Part shown: positions 45,848 to 56,614 of the stretch, in pieces
Numbering within the stretch: position 1 is the first letter of the stretch
How the letters are laid out: each line of letters begins with the position of its first letter
Source: Cryptomeria japonica
Taxonomy: Eukaryota > Streptophyta > Pinopsida > Cupressales > Cupressaceae
Assembly: GCF_030272615.1 (NCBI RefSeq)
Contig: NC_081414.1
Span: 49,815,136 to 49,879,135, forward strand
Direction: 5' to 3'
Length of the DNA: 64,000 nucleotides
Position numbers and translations under genes: made by a program
Notes under the pieces: generated by a model
Databases searched by the model: none
Seen by the model: the letters and a program-made list of their open reading frames with translations, nothing else
Told to the model about the DNA's origin: nothing

Positions 45848-46404
45848 GGGGATGTCCCCGCAGCGCAACGGCAGTTGCGAAGCCCTGTGGATAGGGTGAT
45901 CCTTGGTTCGAGTCCCTGCTCTCCTGTGCTCCTGGCTAGTGATGCGACATGCATACAGTCGCGGTCAAAATTGTTGGTCAAAGGGGTGTTGATGCCCGTT
46001 AATGTTTACAGACATAGTGAAGGTTTAGTTCGAGGTGCTAAGGCCTTGACTCGGGTCACAGCCAGTCGAGCAATACGGTGGAGCAACTGACGGAGAACCA
46101 ACATGGAGAGATAAGGAGACTTATGGAGAGATAAGGTGGCTCAAGCTTCGCGGATGGAGAGATAAGGTGGTGGTGCGATTAATGGAGTGATAAGGAGTTC
46201 TTGCTCATGGGCAACAAGGTGGAGAGATAAGGAGAGGAAAAATGGAGAGATAAGGGGAGAACTGAGTGATAAGGAGAAATGTTTGTGAGAACCACACTGG
46301 AGGTGTTGATACCTCAATACAATGTACTCGGGGATGGGGTCCCCCTTTATGGCCCCACTAGTTCAAGCTCTAATCAAAAGCAGTCACCGATCAAAAAAAT
46401 AAAA
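45848..46404 (+). mobile_element. tRNA-derived SINE with internal minisatellite, 13-bp TSD
   Basis: The head resembles a tRNA with an A-box-like AGCGCAACGGC at about 45862 and a perfect B box GGTTCGAGTCC at 45905-45915, the internal RNA polymerase III promoter. The body of about 550 bp ends in AAAAAAATAAAA. It is flanked by ATATAATAATATA at 45835-45847 and 46405-46417, a duplication that is persuasive though in AT-rich DNA. Between 46100 and 46285 lie seven irregularly spaced copies of GGAGAGATAAGG or GAGTGATAAGG. SINEs are mobilised by LINE enzymes. It is longer than most plant SINEs. Confidence 0.78.
46100..46285 (+). repeat. GGAGAGATAAGG minisatellite within the SINE
   Basis: Seven copies near 46105, 46124, 46146, 46175, 46212, 46233 and 46262; five are identical in the 12-bp core and two read GAGTGATAAGG. 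Spacing varies from 19 to 37 bp. Confidence 0.85.
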
Positions 46405-46718
46405 ATATAATAATATATTATATTATATATATTATATAATATTATATTATAATATAATAATATATTATATAATAATATATTATATAATACGTATTATATA
46501 ATATATTATTATTATATATATATTATATTATATTATATATAATATATAATATATAATATAATATATATATATTATAATATATATTATATATTATAATATA
46601 TAATTATATTTTTTAATATAGGGCGCTATCCCCTTACTTGATAGCACTTATCCTTTAAAAAAATAAAAAAATATATAATTATATTATATTATATATGTTA
46701 TTTTAAAATAATTTAAGT

Positions 46719-46799
46719 ATAAAAATCGGATATCCGATTTTTTGAGACAAATATATTTCGACAGCGACAGCCCGTGAGTCATTTTTAACTCACGGGCTG
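46719..46799 (+). repeat. Perfect palindrome and a 12-bp stem hairpin
   Basis: A perfect 22-bp palindrome centred on GATATC occupies 46719-46740. Directly after it, CAGCCCGTGAGT (46768-46779) and ACTCACGGGCTG (46788-46799) form a perfect 12-bp stem with an 8-base loop. Related GATATCC half sites stand at about 45656, 46817 and 46836. These sites flank the start of the six-exon gene. Confidence 0.85.
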
Positions 46800-48777
46800 C
46801 ACGATTTTATAAAATCTGATATCCAATTGTACCTGATATCCGGTGTTTTGGCCAAAAATTGCTAAAAAATAGATTGAAAGGTAAGAATTTTATTGTTTTC
46901 AATCATTTTCATTCATTTTTTGTATTTTTTGTTAATGTTTATTTGATTTTTCATTGAAAATATGGTTTTTTTCATGAAAGCTAGGTTTTTTTAAATCAAA
47001 TACAAAATTGTTTAAATTTGTTAACTAAATTCAATTGTTTACATTCAATTAGGTTAAAAATGAGGGATAACAATGAAAACATTGATGAACCACAACTGCA
47101 ACAACCAAATCCTCCTTTGTCAAACCCCCCCTCAATTTAGGATTTGATTGCACAAAATTTGAATGAATTGAGGGGGATTGCAGATGTATATCGTAGGATC
47201 TCTCATCTAAACCCAATGTTTGATCCTCTCACGTCGATCATAAAGAGTATGGAAACCATGACTGAGGAGCACAATGCTGCCCTTTTGTGGCAAGATTCTA
47301 TGAGGGAAAAATATGCGGATGGCTTGTCGTATAAGGATATCAAGGATCTCGAGATATCCAAAGCTGCTATCGCCTCATTGTTTGTGAATCCCCGCACTGG
47401 TCAACCCGTAGACCCAAAAAAAAAAAAAACTTTCTATTAAATGGTGCACAAATGATGGTATTGTGAAAAAAATTTGGGATCGTTGGTGGATGGTTTTCGA
47501 CAAACCACCCAACAACAATCTTGATGTCCCCTTCTATTTCATAAAAAAATTGTATGTTGAGTTTGTTTTACGCAAACATGTTAACTACTTTGACATCCAA
47601 CCTTTCCAGGGTGTAGGTTTAGGTATGCCCCAAAATAGACCTAGGGCTGTCAGAGTAGTCCAAGGCCCATATGTCCCCCCTCCTCCTGTTGATCTCCCAC
47701 CTGCAGTGTAGCATCCTGATATCATTTGTGAGGCGGCTTCATGGACCATATCGGCTATTCACTCTTTGAGTAGCCTTTTGGTTTCTCAGGATGGGTCAGT
47801 AGCTCAGCCTACTTTTGATGGTAGCGGTGCATCCGGTGGCGCTGACACGTCATCCTTGGCTCCACACATATGTGTGCCCCATAGTTGTGTCATGTGTGGG
47901 CACGTATGCTTGGGACTAGTTGGACAACTCATTGATCCTCCTACGGACAATGCAGATTATGAGGTGCATGAGATGCATGATGCACCAGATGTTATGACAC
48001 AGACTGGAGGATACCATGGGGAGTCCTCACATGCTAGAGGCAAGGAGGCACCATCATCATACATTGATGATGTAGTGGTGAGATTTGTATTTTCATAGTT
48101 CATGTTATATTTTAAATGAATATTTATAATCTAGATGATATTAAGTACTAATTTTTATTTACATGGTCTATTTAATAGTTGATGACCGAGGAGGAGTTGA
48201 GACAGATTCACGAGGGTACCTTGTCGGCCATTTCATTTGGCCTTGATAGCTTGACGGTACATATATTATTGCACCTAGTCATTTCTATTTTATTGTACAT
48301 ACATGCTCGTCATTCATATTGGTCTGAATTAGATTATGTAGTAACTTGCATGTATATCTTATTTTACTCTTGTAGGGCACAAGCAGCACAAATGCGGGGC
48401 AGTGTGATTTAGGATTTGTTAGTGCAGTTGGAGACAAGGGAAAGGTAATTGACTGCAAATATGATTGAATGAATAGTTTAAATAACTTATAGTGATTATA
48501 CATGTCTAGACATAGATTAATAGTTTCATATACTTGTTGTGTATATATACAGAGAATTCTTGGCTTCACATCCTTGATGACTACACCCAATATACCTGAA
48601 GATGAAGAAGAAGAAGGATGCCTCGAGTAGATGTGTGTTTATTTTATTTTGTGATTAGCATATATAATTTGTTATTATCAGTGACAATTATATGCTAACT
48701 TGTATCAATGTCATGTTTCTGAACATATGTAGGTTGTGTATGAAAATATTCAAAACATACCTCCTCTACCGAAGACA

Positions 48778-49968
48778 TGTTGGCATTTTTGATGATTATG
48801 TTGTGATTGTCATTGATGGACACACACTTGCTATGAGATCACTTTTTGATTGTATAAATTATGCTCAACCGGTATTTGTTCCCAACCGATATTATGTTGT
48901 AGTCTTTAAACTAACGATGTTTTGCAGAAAGTGTTTACCAATCTCAAGCGGCATGAAGACCTCAAGCGGTTCGAGGATCTCAAGAGGAACGGAGCAAAGA
49001 AACTAAAAGCGACAGTTATCATTTTCCCAGTCTTCATTTTTGTCAACCGGTAATCTGTTTTAAACCAGTATTACTCTAAGTTACCAACCGGTAATCGGTA
49101 AAGTTGTATAAACCGGTAATACTCTATGATGAGTTACCAACCAGTATGTTTTTGTGATGAGTTACCATCCATCGACACTTTGACGGTGATTTTGTGTCCT
49201 ATTACCAAATGTGTCTAGATACACTGAACCTAGGAACTTGCAATGTAATCCTATTGGACCGACATAAAATCAGATTCCTTTTAAGGACATCATGTCTAGG
49301 ATTTTAGCAGTTGTTAGGGTTCAAGGTGATTGATGAGTTTTTATGTGCGATCTTAATAGATAAGGTTAAGTCTGTGTGTTGTAATAGAGTGTGGATTTAC
49401 TGAAGACTGAAGTAATGCTGAAATGCATTAGCAATGAGCTATCATGGATCTAACCAAGCAGACTGTGCTATTTGCTAGATCATTCACTTGTTGATTACTC
49501 ACATCTTTGACAAGTCGAAAACCCTTAATCGGGTAGGCCTAGAAAAGCCTTTGTAAATCCTCTAACAAGGTGATTCACATCTATGGATCTGAAATCCTCT
49601 CATAAGGTATTCTTTAATCAGACTTATCTCCTAACAGAGATTGAGATTCCTAACAAGATCTATTTTGGTAAAGAACATTGTATGACCTTAACCGGTCTGA
49701 CCTTAACCGATCTAGTTACTATTCTGCAGATAGTTACTTGTGAGTTTCATCTCACCGTGGTTTTTCCCATTTGGGTTTCCACGTCAAAATCTCCTATGTT
49801 ATGGTGATTGTGCTTCTGTGGGTGAATGCCTTATTTGCTATCTGGTTTGCATGTGTGTTAACCGGTTTGTTTGTAAAACTATTTTATCGGTTTACTGCTA
49901 GACTGTTAAAGTGTTTGAGTTTAGTATTTTTTGGTATACTAATTCACCCCCCCTCTTAGTATTCATCA
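48778..49968 (+). repeat. 5' LTR of the pol-less element
   Basis: It is 1191 bp and rich in ACCGGT/AACCGG strings. Compared with the 3' copy it holds extra stretches near 48870-48890 and 49690-49710. The block CACCGTGG to CCACGT (49753-49784) is shared, inverted, with the minus-oriented LTRs in the window. Confidence 0.92.
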
Positions 49969-49970
49969 AT

Positions 49971-49987
49971 TGGTATCAGAGCCAACC
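49971..49987 (+). other. Primer-binding site, initiator Met tRNA type
   Basis: TGGTATCAGAGCCAACC follows the LTR after two bases and matches the plant consensus over 12 bases or more. Confidence 0.92.
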
Positions 49988-50141
49988 TTTCTATAAGTCT
50001 AACCACTTGGAAAGAGATATGGGGGAATACACTGTGAGGTAACTTACTCATCGGCTCACTCAGACTAAGCAAGCCTATGATGAACTTAAAGTCAAATATA
50101 AGGCCTCTCAGGCAAAAAGAAGAGAGCATGCTGAAAAACTA

Positions 50142-50879
50142 ATGGAGCTAACTGAAAACAGTTCTTCTGATAAAGCGGACATGGAAGCCCTAGTTCAAGA
50201 AGTTGAAAAACTGAATGAGTCCAATGCCAACCTAAGAAGGGAACTTGAAGGACTAACTATCAAAATGTGTCAAGAGCTTGAGAACCAAAGGAAAGCTAAA
50301 GATCTGGTAAAAGACAAAGATCATGAGATCTCCAAGCTGAAGCAAGAGATCAGTGCACTTACCGCTCATCTTCATGAAAGTAAAGTGGTTGTTTCTGAGA
50401 ATGCAACCTTAAAGGAATCCAATGCTGCTATTTCCAAAGAACTCACCGAGTCAAAGGAAATACTTGCCAAATTCAATAAGAGCTCTGTTAAGCTAAAGCA
50501 AAAGCTTGAATCAGCTAAACCGGTAAAGAATACCAATAGACTTGGTTTCACTGAATATGAGGAAGGTGAGACCTCTAGAGAAAAAGATGGAACATCAAAG
50601 AAGCAACCGACACCAAAGGATAAAGGTAAGCAAAATTTCAAACCTGTTTGCTTTAATTATCTCAAGGAAGGACACACTGCTAATGTATGTAGAAGTAAGG
50701 CTTACAATAATTTTCCTTATTTTCTAAACGATAAGCCTAGACCCAATAGGTTCAATGGTAATTGTCATGCATGCAACAAGTTTGGGCATAGAGCATTTGA
50801 ATGCAGGTCTGTCATGCACAACATCGGAAGGTGTCCTCAAAGGAGTCAAGGAGTCTTTCCCGAACCCTCTGGGAACTAG
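50142..50879 (+). CDS. Gag-like coiled-coil and zinc-knuckle ORF
   Basis: An open frame of 245 codons. The same frame extends upstream toward the ATG at 50020 but is cut by a TAA there; residues 20-120 have heptad-like Leu, Glu and Lys spacing (LVQEVEKLNESNANLRREL), typical of a coiled coil. Two knuckles follow: CFNYLKEGHTANVC near residue 170 (second Cys changed to Tyr) and CHACNKFGHRAFEC near residue 206, intact. Two more lie just downstream in other frames, CLICHGSGHTVATC at about 50960 and CYHCNKPGHTARFC at about 51053. The usual Copia gag core is not seen. Such knuckles bind RNA; the coiled coil may replace the core in assembly. Start codon is uncertain. Confidence 0.75.
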   Translation: MELTENSSSDKADMEALVQEVEKLNESNANLRRELEGLTIKMCQELENQRKAKDLVKDKDHEISKLKQEISALTAHLHESKVVVSENATLKESNAAISKELTESKEILAKFNKSSVKLKQKLESAKPVKNTNRLGFTEYEEGETSREKDGTSKKQPTPKDKGKQNFKPVCFNYLKEGHTANVCRSKAYNNFPYFLNDKPRPNRFNGNCHACNKFGHRAFECRSVMHNIGRCPQRSQGVFPEPSGN

Positions 50880-50899
50880 AATCCAAATCGGTTTAATAC

Positions 50900-51265
50900 C
50901 TATAATCATTAGTTAGGAAGCAGTGGCTATCAAGCAAAAACCGAATGGAGAGCAACCTGTTTGATCTGTCATGGTAGTGGCCACACAGTTGCAACATGCA
51001 GAAGGAAGAATGGAAACATGAATAATGGACCTTGGAGAGCACCCGAATGATTTGCTATCATTGCAACAAACCGGGTCATACAGCAAGATTCTGCAGAATA
51101 AGAAATAATATATCGGATGATATACCAGTCACTCTGAAAGGAAAGATTGATGTTGAAACTATTCAAGCAGATATGAAGAAAGTGTGGAAAAAGAAGTTAG
51201 AAGAAGTGATTCAAGAAGAACCAGTTTCTGCACCTAGTGTGGAAGTCACTGAACCGGCAAACTAA
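50900..51265 (+). pseudogene. Two further zinc knuckles of the gag-like protein
   Basis: After the stop at 50877 the translation continues in shifted frames: EWRATCLICHGSGHTVATC (about 50942-50999) and then an open piece 51032-51265 with CYHCNKPGHTARFC. The piece ends with an acidic tail and TAA at 51263, followed by GGGGGAG-type purine sequence. The stop and shift suggest one ancestral gene with four knuckles. Confidence 0.65.
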
Positions 51266-51705
51266 GCATTAGAAAAGCTTAGGGGGAGCAAACGGTGAAA
51301 TGTTTCGAACCCCCGGTCGACACTGATAAAAGACTTTAACCGATATGTGATACATGTCAACTGGTAGAAGACTGGAAATGGTAAAAGGCAATTTAGGGTT
51401 TACACCCTAATAGTAGAGCATTTATTATGGTAGGTGAAGAATTTGTTTAAAAGGATTTTTCAAGTCATTTTTCACTTATCAGTTCTCGAGCGAAGAAGTT
51501 TTCAAGTGTTGAGCAACGAAAAGCAATTTGGATTGCAATTCAAAGAATTTTCAAAACCTTGAAGAAGAATTAGAAGCTAATATCAGTCGGTCAAGTGTAG
51601 AACACAAAGCGGTATTTCAGCAACTAAAGGAGTGTGTGCCGAAGTGGAATTTGCAAGCCCTAAATTTTGATTTAAGAAGGTATTTTTTGAATTTCTCTAT
51701 TTATC

Positions 51706-54700
51706 GTGGCTTCCGCATCACACTCTAGTTCTAGTGCACCCGTTGATTCAGTAGACTTCATCCAATGGAACGCAAAATATAATGCCCTATCTCAAATACC
51801 CGCTGGTGTTATAGTGGAGGAAGATATTTCAGATTATATTGATTGTAAAATTGAAGACCTAGGATCTCTGATGATCCATTCTCAGTTAATCTTATTTTGC
51901 GGAAAGGACAAGAAGATCAAACCGGAATTCAACATCTTGGAAAAGAAGAAGCTTCACAATGCGGTCTATTTCCTTGAAGAGTTTTTCAGATGACCACATT
52001 TGCATCATTCTGAGCAGAGTGCATTGTGACAAAATGTACTTAGAGCGGACACATGACATCACACCGGAAGCTATTCATGTCATCACCGGTTTGTGTAACA
52101 TTGTTGAAGTGCTAGCCCTAAGGAAGATCAGCAAGACCGAAATGACCAAGCTCACCGGTTCTGTGAGCAACCAACGGGGAATGACCATCAATCCCATCAA
52201 GGACGATCTGGTCAAATATGCCTTCATGGTAATAGGTTACCGAACATTTTATGCTAGCAGGATCAACTCTGTCTCTGCTGCAGTAGTAAATGCTGCCTAC
52301 AGGATGATCATGGAAGATGGATCATTTAATTTATGCACCTATATGCAAAGGCAACTTCTGGTGAACCTGAAGTCGATTAAACAAGACAATGCCTTGAGAT
52401 TTAAGTTTGGACAACTATTGGTTGGGTTGTTCTTCTACTTCCAAGGTTACTTCCCAAGAGTCGGAGATATTCAGTGGTCTGCCGACAAACCAGTTACAAA
52501 GCAAATAAAGGAAAGCCTTCAAGCGGTTGGAACTAGTTATCTAGAAGTTTTGAACAAATACTTTGATGAGTTTAGACGCAAAATGAGTCAAAGAGTGAGA
52601 ATATCAGGTGATATTGTCAAGAAATATGAAGATGACATCTGCTTCACCATCAAATTTGATGAGTGCATAATGGAGGCGGATGAGCCTAGACAGGAAGAAG
52701 TGGAACCCATGGGATATGAGGTAATGTATGACATGCTAGATGGGTATGCCTTTACCCTACTCCCCTCGCCCCTTGACCCAAAGGCAAAGAGAACCAGCAC
52801 CTATTTGGAAAGGGTTACACTGGTTGAAGAACCTTCAGTAAAGAAGGGAAAGGCAGTGCCTTCAGTATCGACACCGATTACTGCAGCAAGTCCCAAAGTG
52901 ACCAAGCGGTCACCAGCAAAGAAGAAACCAGAAGCTGCACCCGCCAAAGTGTTTGAGAGAAAGAGGAAGACAAAAGGCAACACACCGGACTCAGAGGACA
53001 TTGTGTCTAAAGAACAACCTAAGAAGACTAGGCAAATGAGGAAAAAGACAAAGACAACCAGCAATGAACCGGCAACAGCTACACCGGTAAATATTGATAT
53101 TTCCTACTACAAACCTTTGACACATTGTCAAAGAACTATTAAGAATATTAGAAGAAAAGTGCTTGGTGATTTAAAAGAGTGCTTTGATGATTTTAATGAT
53201 GATGAAAAGGAAGAAGTTGAACAAGGAGTCATTAAATATTTATGTATTAATGACCGGTGGCCATCAAAAATTAAATCTGAGACACTTGATTCTTTATATA
53301 ATTCTTTAGATAACAAATGGCGCATTTCCATAGAGAAGGAACGGGAAATAAGAGAGGAAGTATTTGCACAATACTTTCCTGATGTGCCTAAATCTGAACT
53401 TTATGAAGTGGTGGAAAGATATAAGGGCCTCTTCTTCATGAGAAGAAGGAGACTCCTGTTGCTAGAAGGAAAAGTCCCATAAGTGGTAAAAGATACCCAC
53501 TCCCTTGCTCAATCCGCTCTAAGGTTGCACCAAGTGGCAGAAGCCAACAGGAAAGCTGAGCAAGAACCGGAAATCAATAAACCGGATGAGGTCTATGACA
53601 GTGAAGGAGTACCGGTCACTGATCAAATGGAACCCATTGATGTTGATGCCTTGAATGATGAAGATGTTACTCCGGGTACATCAACAGAAGCGGTAGGACA
53701 GGAAAAATAGGTAGAGGAAGAGAAGAAGCAACAGGAAGAAGAAAAGAAGAAATAGGCAGAAGAAGAAGAAGAAAAGAGGAAACATGAAGAGGAAAAGAGA
53801 AAAGAAGAAGAAAAGAGGAAACAAGAAGAGGAAAAGAGAAAAGAAGAAGAAAAGGGGAAACAGGAAGAGGACAAGAAAAAAGAAGAGGAGAAGAAAAAGG
53901 AAGAGGAGAACAGAAAGGAAGAGGAGAAGAGGAAGCAGGAAGAGAAGAAGAAGAAGAAGGATGAAGACGAAGAGAAGTGAAAAGAAGAGGAGAAGAAGGA
54001 AGAAGAGAAAAGGAAGATAGAGGAAGAGGAGAAAAAGAAGGCAGAAGAGGACAAGCTAAGGGCTAAAGAGAAGAAGGGAGCGGCATAGAGCACTCAAGTG
54101 GAGACCCCAAAGGCAACTGGTAGTCAAGCCAAACTAGCTGACATTACCAGTCCCATTGACCTCCAATCTGCAAATGAATCGGAGCTGCTGCAAAGCATTA
54201 AGCTTGCTCAAGAACGCCTAGAGGTGATAAGGAGGAAGAAGGAGCAAGACGTGATCCAAGCTACGGTGGACACTCTTACCAGTTTGATACCCGATACCGA
54301 CCTCCCTAGTATCGATTCCTCTCTGGCTCAATTGAAGCTCTTATGCACAGTTGTAGAGGACCAAGTGCAATGTCTGGAAGATGTTTCCAAAGCTAATGCC
54401 AAAAAGAAGCATCAAAAGGCTTTGAACACTGCCTTGGTGAAAAAGTTAAATGAGCTCTGGTCCGATCTGCAGAAGGCACAGAAGGACATTAAAGATGTTC
54501 TGGATGAGGGGAATCTACTACTCAACAAGATTTGTCAACCCCATCTATTTTGTGATGATGCGCTTGCTCAGAAAGACAACCTGCAAATTGATTTGCAGAG
54601 GTTCATAAGCACCTTCAAGACGCCATATGATTCCTTTACCGCTTATGGGAAAACCGTTCACCAGTTTCAGCTTCAGGCTGCAAGAATTGATTTGGAGATC

Positions 54701-54904
54701 AGCAACCGGACCAGGGATTTGCAGGAACTACAACTAGTTCTACTACCAAGACTGCAAATACTTCAAAAATGCTATCTCAATCTGGATGCCTTGACGGTTA
54801 CTCAAGAGATGAGTACCTTGGATGCCATGGAGGAACAGGTATCTAGATGCAAACAAAGAGTGAGGTTGCTACCTCATTGCTTGAGTCATGGTTTGTATCC
54901 ATGA
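51706..54904 (+). pseudogene. Long unknown ORF of the pol-less element, about 1060 codons
   Basis: The frame starts MASASHSSSSAPVDSVDF at 51706, shifts by one base near 51985 and continues in one frame to 54904. In-frame stops are at 53480, 53708, 53753, 53978 and 54086. The longest open part is 51959-53482 (507 codons). Layout: an N-terminal globular part with DITPEAIHVITGLCN and ISKTEMTKL, reminiscent of the N-terminal domain of plant transposon-associated proteins; a Lys/Pro-rich linker (KKKPEAAPAKVFERKRKTKG); a Glu/Lys-rich charged helix of about 120 residues (53711-54086); and a C-terminal coiled-coil-like part (54098-54904: ELLQSIKLAQERLEVIRRKK). No enzyme motif was seen. It is not pol, and no function can be named. 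Confidence 0.7.
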
Positions 54905-55224
54905 AGACATTTATGCAAGACTTTAAATTGGTTTTTGACAAGTTTCACTCTTTATTGTCATAAACACTTATTCAGCTAATAGAAACAAGGGTTATTCAGT
55001 TGTATTTTGTCATTGTTGGCAAAGGGGGAGAAGTATTCTGGTATTTAAAATTTTGATGCATGTTATGTATACTCTCATGTTTATCTCTGTAAGGAAATAG
55101 TATACAATGTATTTTCTGCAAAGGGATAGTGTATATGCTTAGGGGGAGTAATTTTGATTATGACATATTTTTTGTTGTAAAACACTTAGATATCAAAATT
55201 TTCCTAAGTGTTGCCATAAATGCC

Positions 55225-55236
55225 AAAGGGGGAGAT
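55225..55236 (+). other. Polypurine tract of the pol-less element
   Basis: AAAGGGGGAGAT directly precedes the 3' LTR. The same tract precedes the minus-strand Copia LTR at 62114. Confidence 0.9.
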
Positions 55237-56398
55237 TGTTGGCATTTTTGATGATTATGTTGTGATTGTCATTGATGGACACACACTTTCTATGAGATCA
55301 CTTTTTGAATGTATGAATTATGCTCAATCGGTATTATGTTGTAGTCTTTAGAATATTGGTGTTTTGCAGAAAGTGTTTACCGATCTCGAGCGACATGAAG
55401 ACCTCGAGTAGTTCGAGGATCTCAAGAGGAACAAAGCAAAGAAACTAAAAGCGGCAGTTATCATTTTCCCAGTCTTCATTTTTGTCAACCGGTAATATGT
55501 TTTAAACCAGTATTACTCTGAGTTACCAACCAGTAATCAGTAAAGTTGTATAAATCGGTAATACTCTGTGATGAGTTACCAACCGATATATTTTTGTGAT
55601 GAGTTACCATCCACTGACACTTTGACAATGATTTTGTGTCGTGTTACCAAATGTGTCTAGATACACTGAACCTAGGAAGTTGCAATGTAATCCTATTGGA
55701 CCGACATGAAATCAGATTCCTTTTAAGGACATCATGTCTAGGGTTTTAGCAGTTGTTAGGGTTCAAGGTGATTGATGAGTTTTTATGTGCGATCTTAATA
55801 GAGAAGGTTAAGTCTATGTGTTGTAACAAAGTGTGGATTTACTGAAGACTGAAGTAATGCTGAAATGCATTAGCAATGAGCTATCATGGATCTAACCAAG
55901 CAGATTGTGCTATTTGCTAGATCATTCACTTGTTGATTACTCACATCTTTGACAAGTCGGAAACCCTTAACCGGGTAGGCCCAGAAAAGCCTTTGTAAAT
56001 CCTCTAGCAAGGTGATTCACATATGTGGATCTGAAATCCTCTCACAAGGTAGTCTTTAATTGGACTTATCTCCTAACAGAGATTGAGATTCCTAACAGGA
56101 TTTGTTCTGGTAAAGAACATTATATGACCTTAACCGGTCTGGTTACTATTCTGTAGATAGTTACTTGTGAGTTTCATCTAACCGTGGTTTTTCCCATTTG
56201 GGTTTCCACGTCAAAATTTCTTGTGTTATGGTGATTGTGCTTCTGTGGGTGAATGCCTTATTTGTTGTCTGGTTTGCATGTGTGTTAACCAGTTTGTTTG
56301 TAAAACTGCTTTACCAGTTTACTGCTAGACTGTTAAAGTGTTTGAGTTCAGTATTTTTTGGTATACTAATTCACCCCCCCCCCTCTTAGCATTCATCA
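55237..56398 (+). repeat. 3' LTR of the pol-less element
   Basis: It is 1162 bp, aligned throughout with 48778-49968 apart from small deletions. It is followed by AGACA and then by the second half of host exon 5. Confidence 0.92.
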
Positions 56399-56614
56399 AG
56401 ACATACATCAAGAGGCCTGCAAAGCCGAAGAGAAAATGTGGAGATGAGGTAAACATGAATAGTTCAATTATAGTTCATTTTTATGTTAACTTTTCGAATG
56501 TGAATTATATAATATAACTAATATTAATCATGGTTTGTTTTTCTTGTGCAGGATCCTTCAGAGCCGAGCAGTGTGGTGAAGAGGATCGATTTTGATGATC
56601 CATCAGCAGCTTAG

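Larger units (their letters stand above)
45640..46700 (+). repeat. Long TA-rich arrays on both sides of the SINE
   Basis: About 160 bp before (45680-45847) and 220 bp after (46405-46620) consist of TATAATAT and ATTATATAAT variants that can fold into many hairpins. The SINE has inserted inside this AT tract. Confidence 0.9.
48778..56398 (+). mobile_element. Pol-less Copia-type LTR element with long unknown ORF
   Basis: LTRs at 48778-49968 and 55237-56398 both start TGTTGGCATTTTTGATG and end CTTAGNATTCATCA. The target duplication AGACA is perfect (48773-48777, 56399-56403) and lies in exon 5 of the host gene. The primer-binding site TGGTATCAGAGC is at 49971 and the polypurine tract AAAGGGGGAGAT at 55225-55236. 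Inside are a gag-like region with coiled coil and zinc knuckles (50142-51265) and a frame of about 980 codons (51706-54904). No protease, integrase, reverse transcriptase or RNase H was seen. LTR sequence is related to that of the Copia at 60612, hence the superfamily call. Several LTR indels and substitutions suggest moderate age. Confidence 0.9.
47060..56614 (+). pseudogene. Six-exon gene of unknown family, split by an LTR element
   Basis: Exon 1 (47060-48077), exon 2 (48179-48256), exon 3 (48376-48444), exon 4 (48553 to about 48627), exon 5 (48733-48777 resuming 56404-56448) and exon 6 (56552-56614). Acceptors are AG and donors GTGAGA, GTACAT, GTAATT and GTAAAC; every junction is phase 0. 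Exon 4 runs into TAG where a donor GTAGAT would arise with one more G. Exon 1 has a Pro-rich N-terminus, IKDLEISKAAIASLFVNP, WDRWWMVFDKP, and QGPYVPPPPVDLPP. The end is lysine-rich and acidic (KRPAKPKRKCGDE, then SSVVKRIDFDDPSAA-stop). Damage includes TAG in PSI-stop-DL, a shift at a poly-A run (47418-47430), a TAG at 47709 and the 7.6-kb insertion. No family was recognised; a DNA-transposon accessory protein or host gene is possible. Confidence 0.7.

Noticed and set aside
45848-45920. Functional tRNA gene
   Set aside because: A and B boxes are present but no full cloverleaf or acceptor stem could be paired, and the sequence continues as a SINE body with A-rich tail and duplication.
53623-54093. 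Ser/Phe-rich minus-strand ORF of 156 codons
   Set aside because: It is the shadow of the Glu/Lys-rich plus-strand coding repeat.
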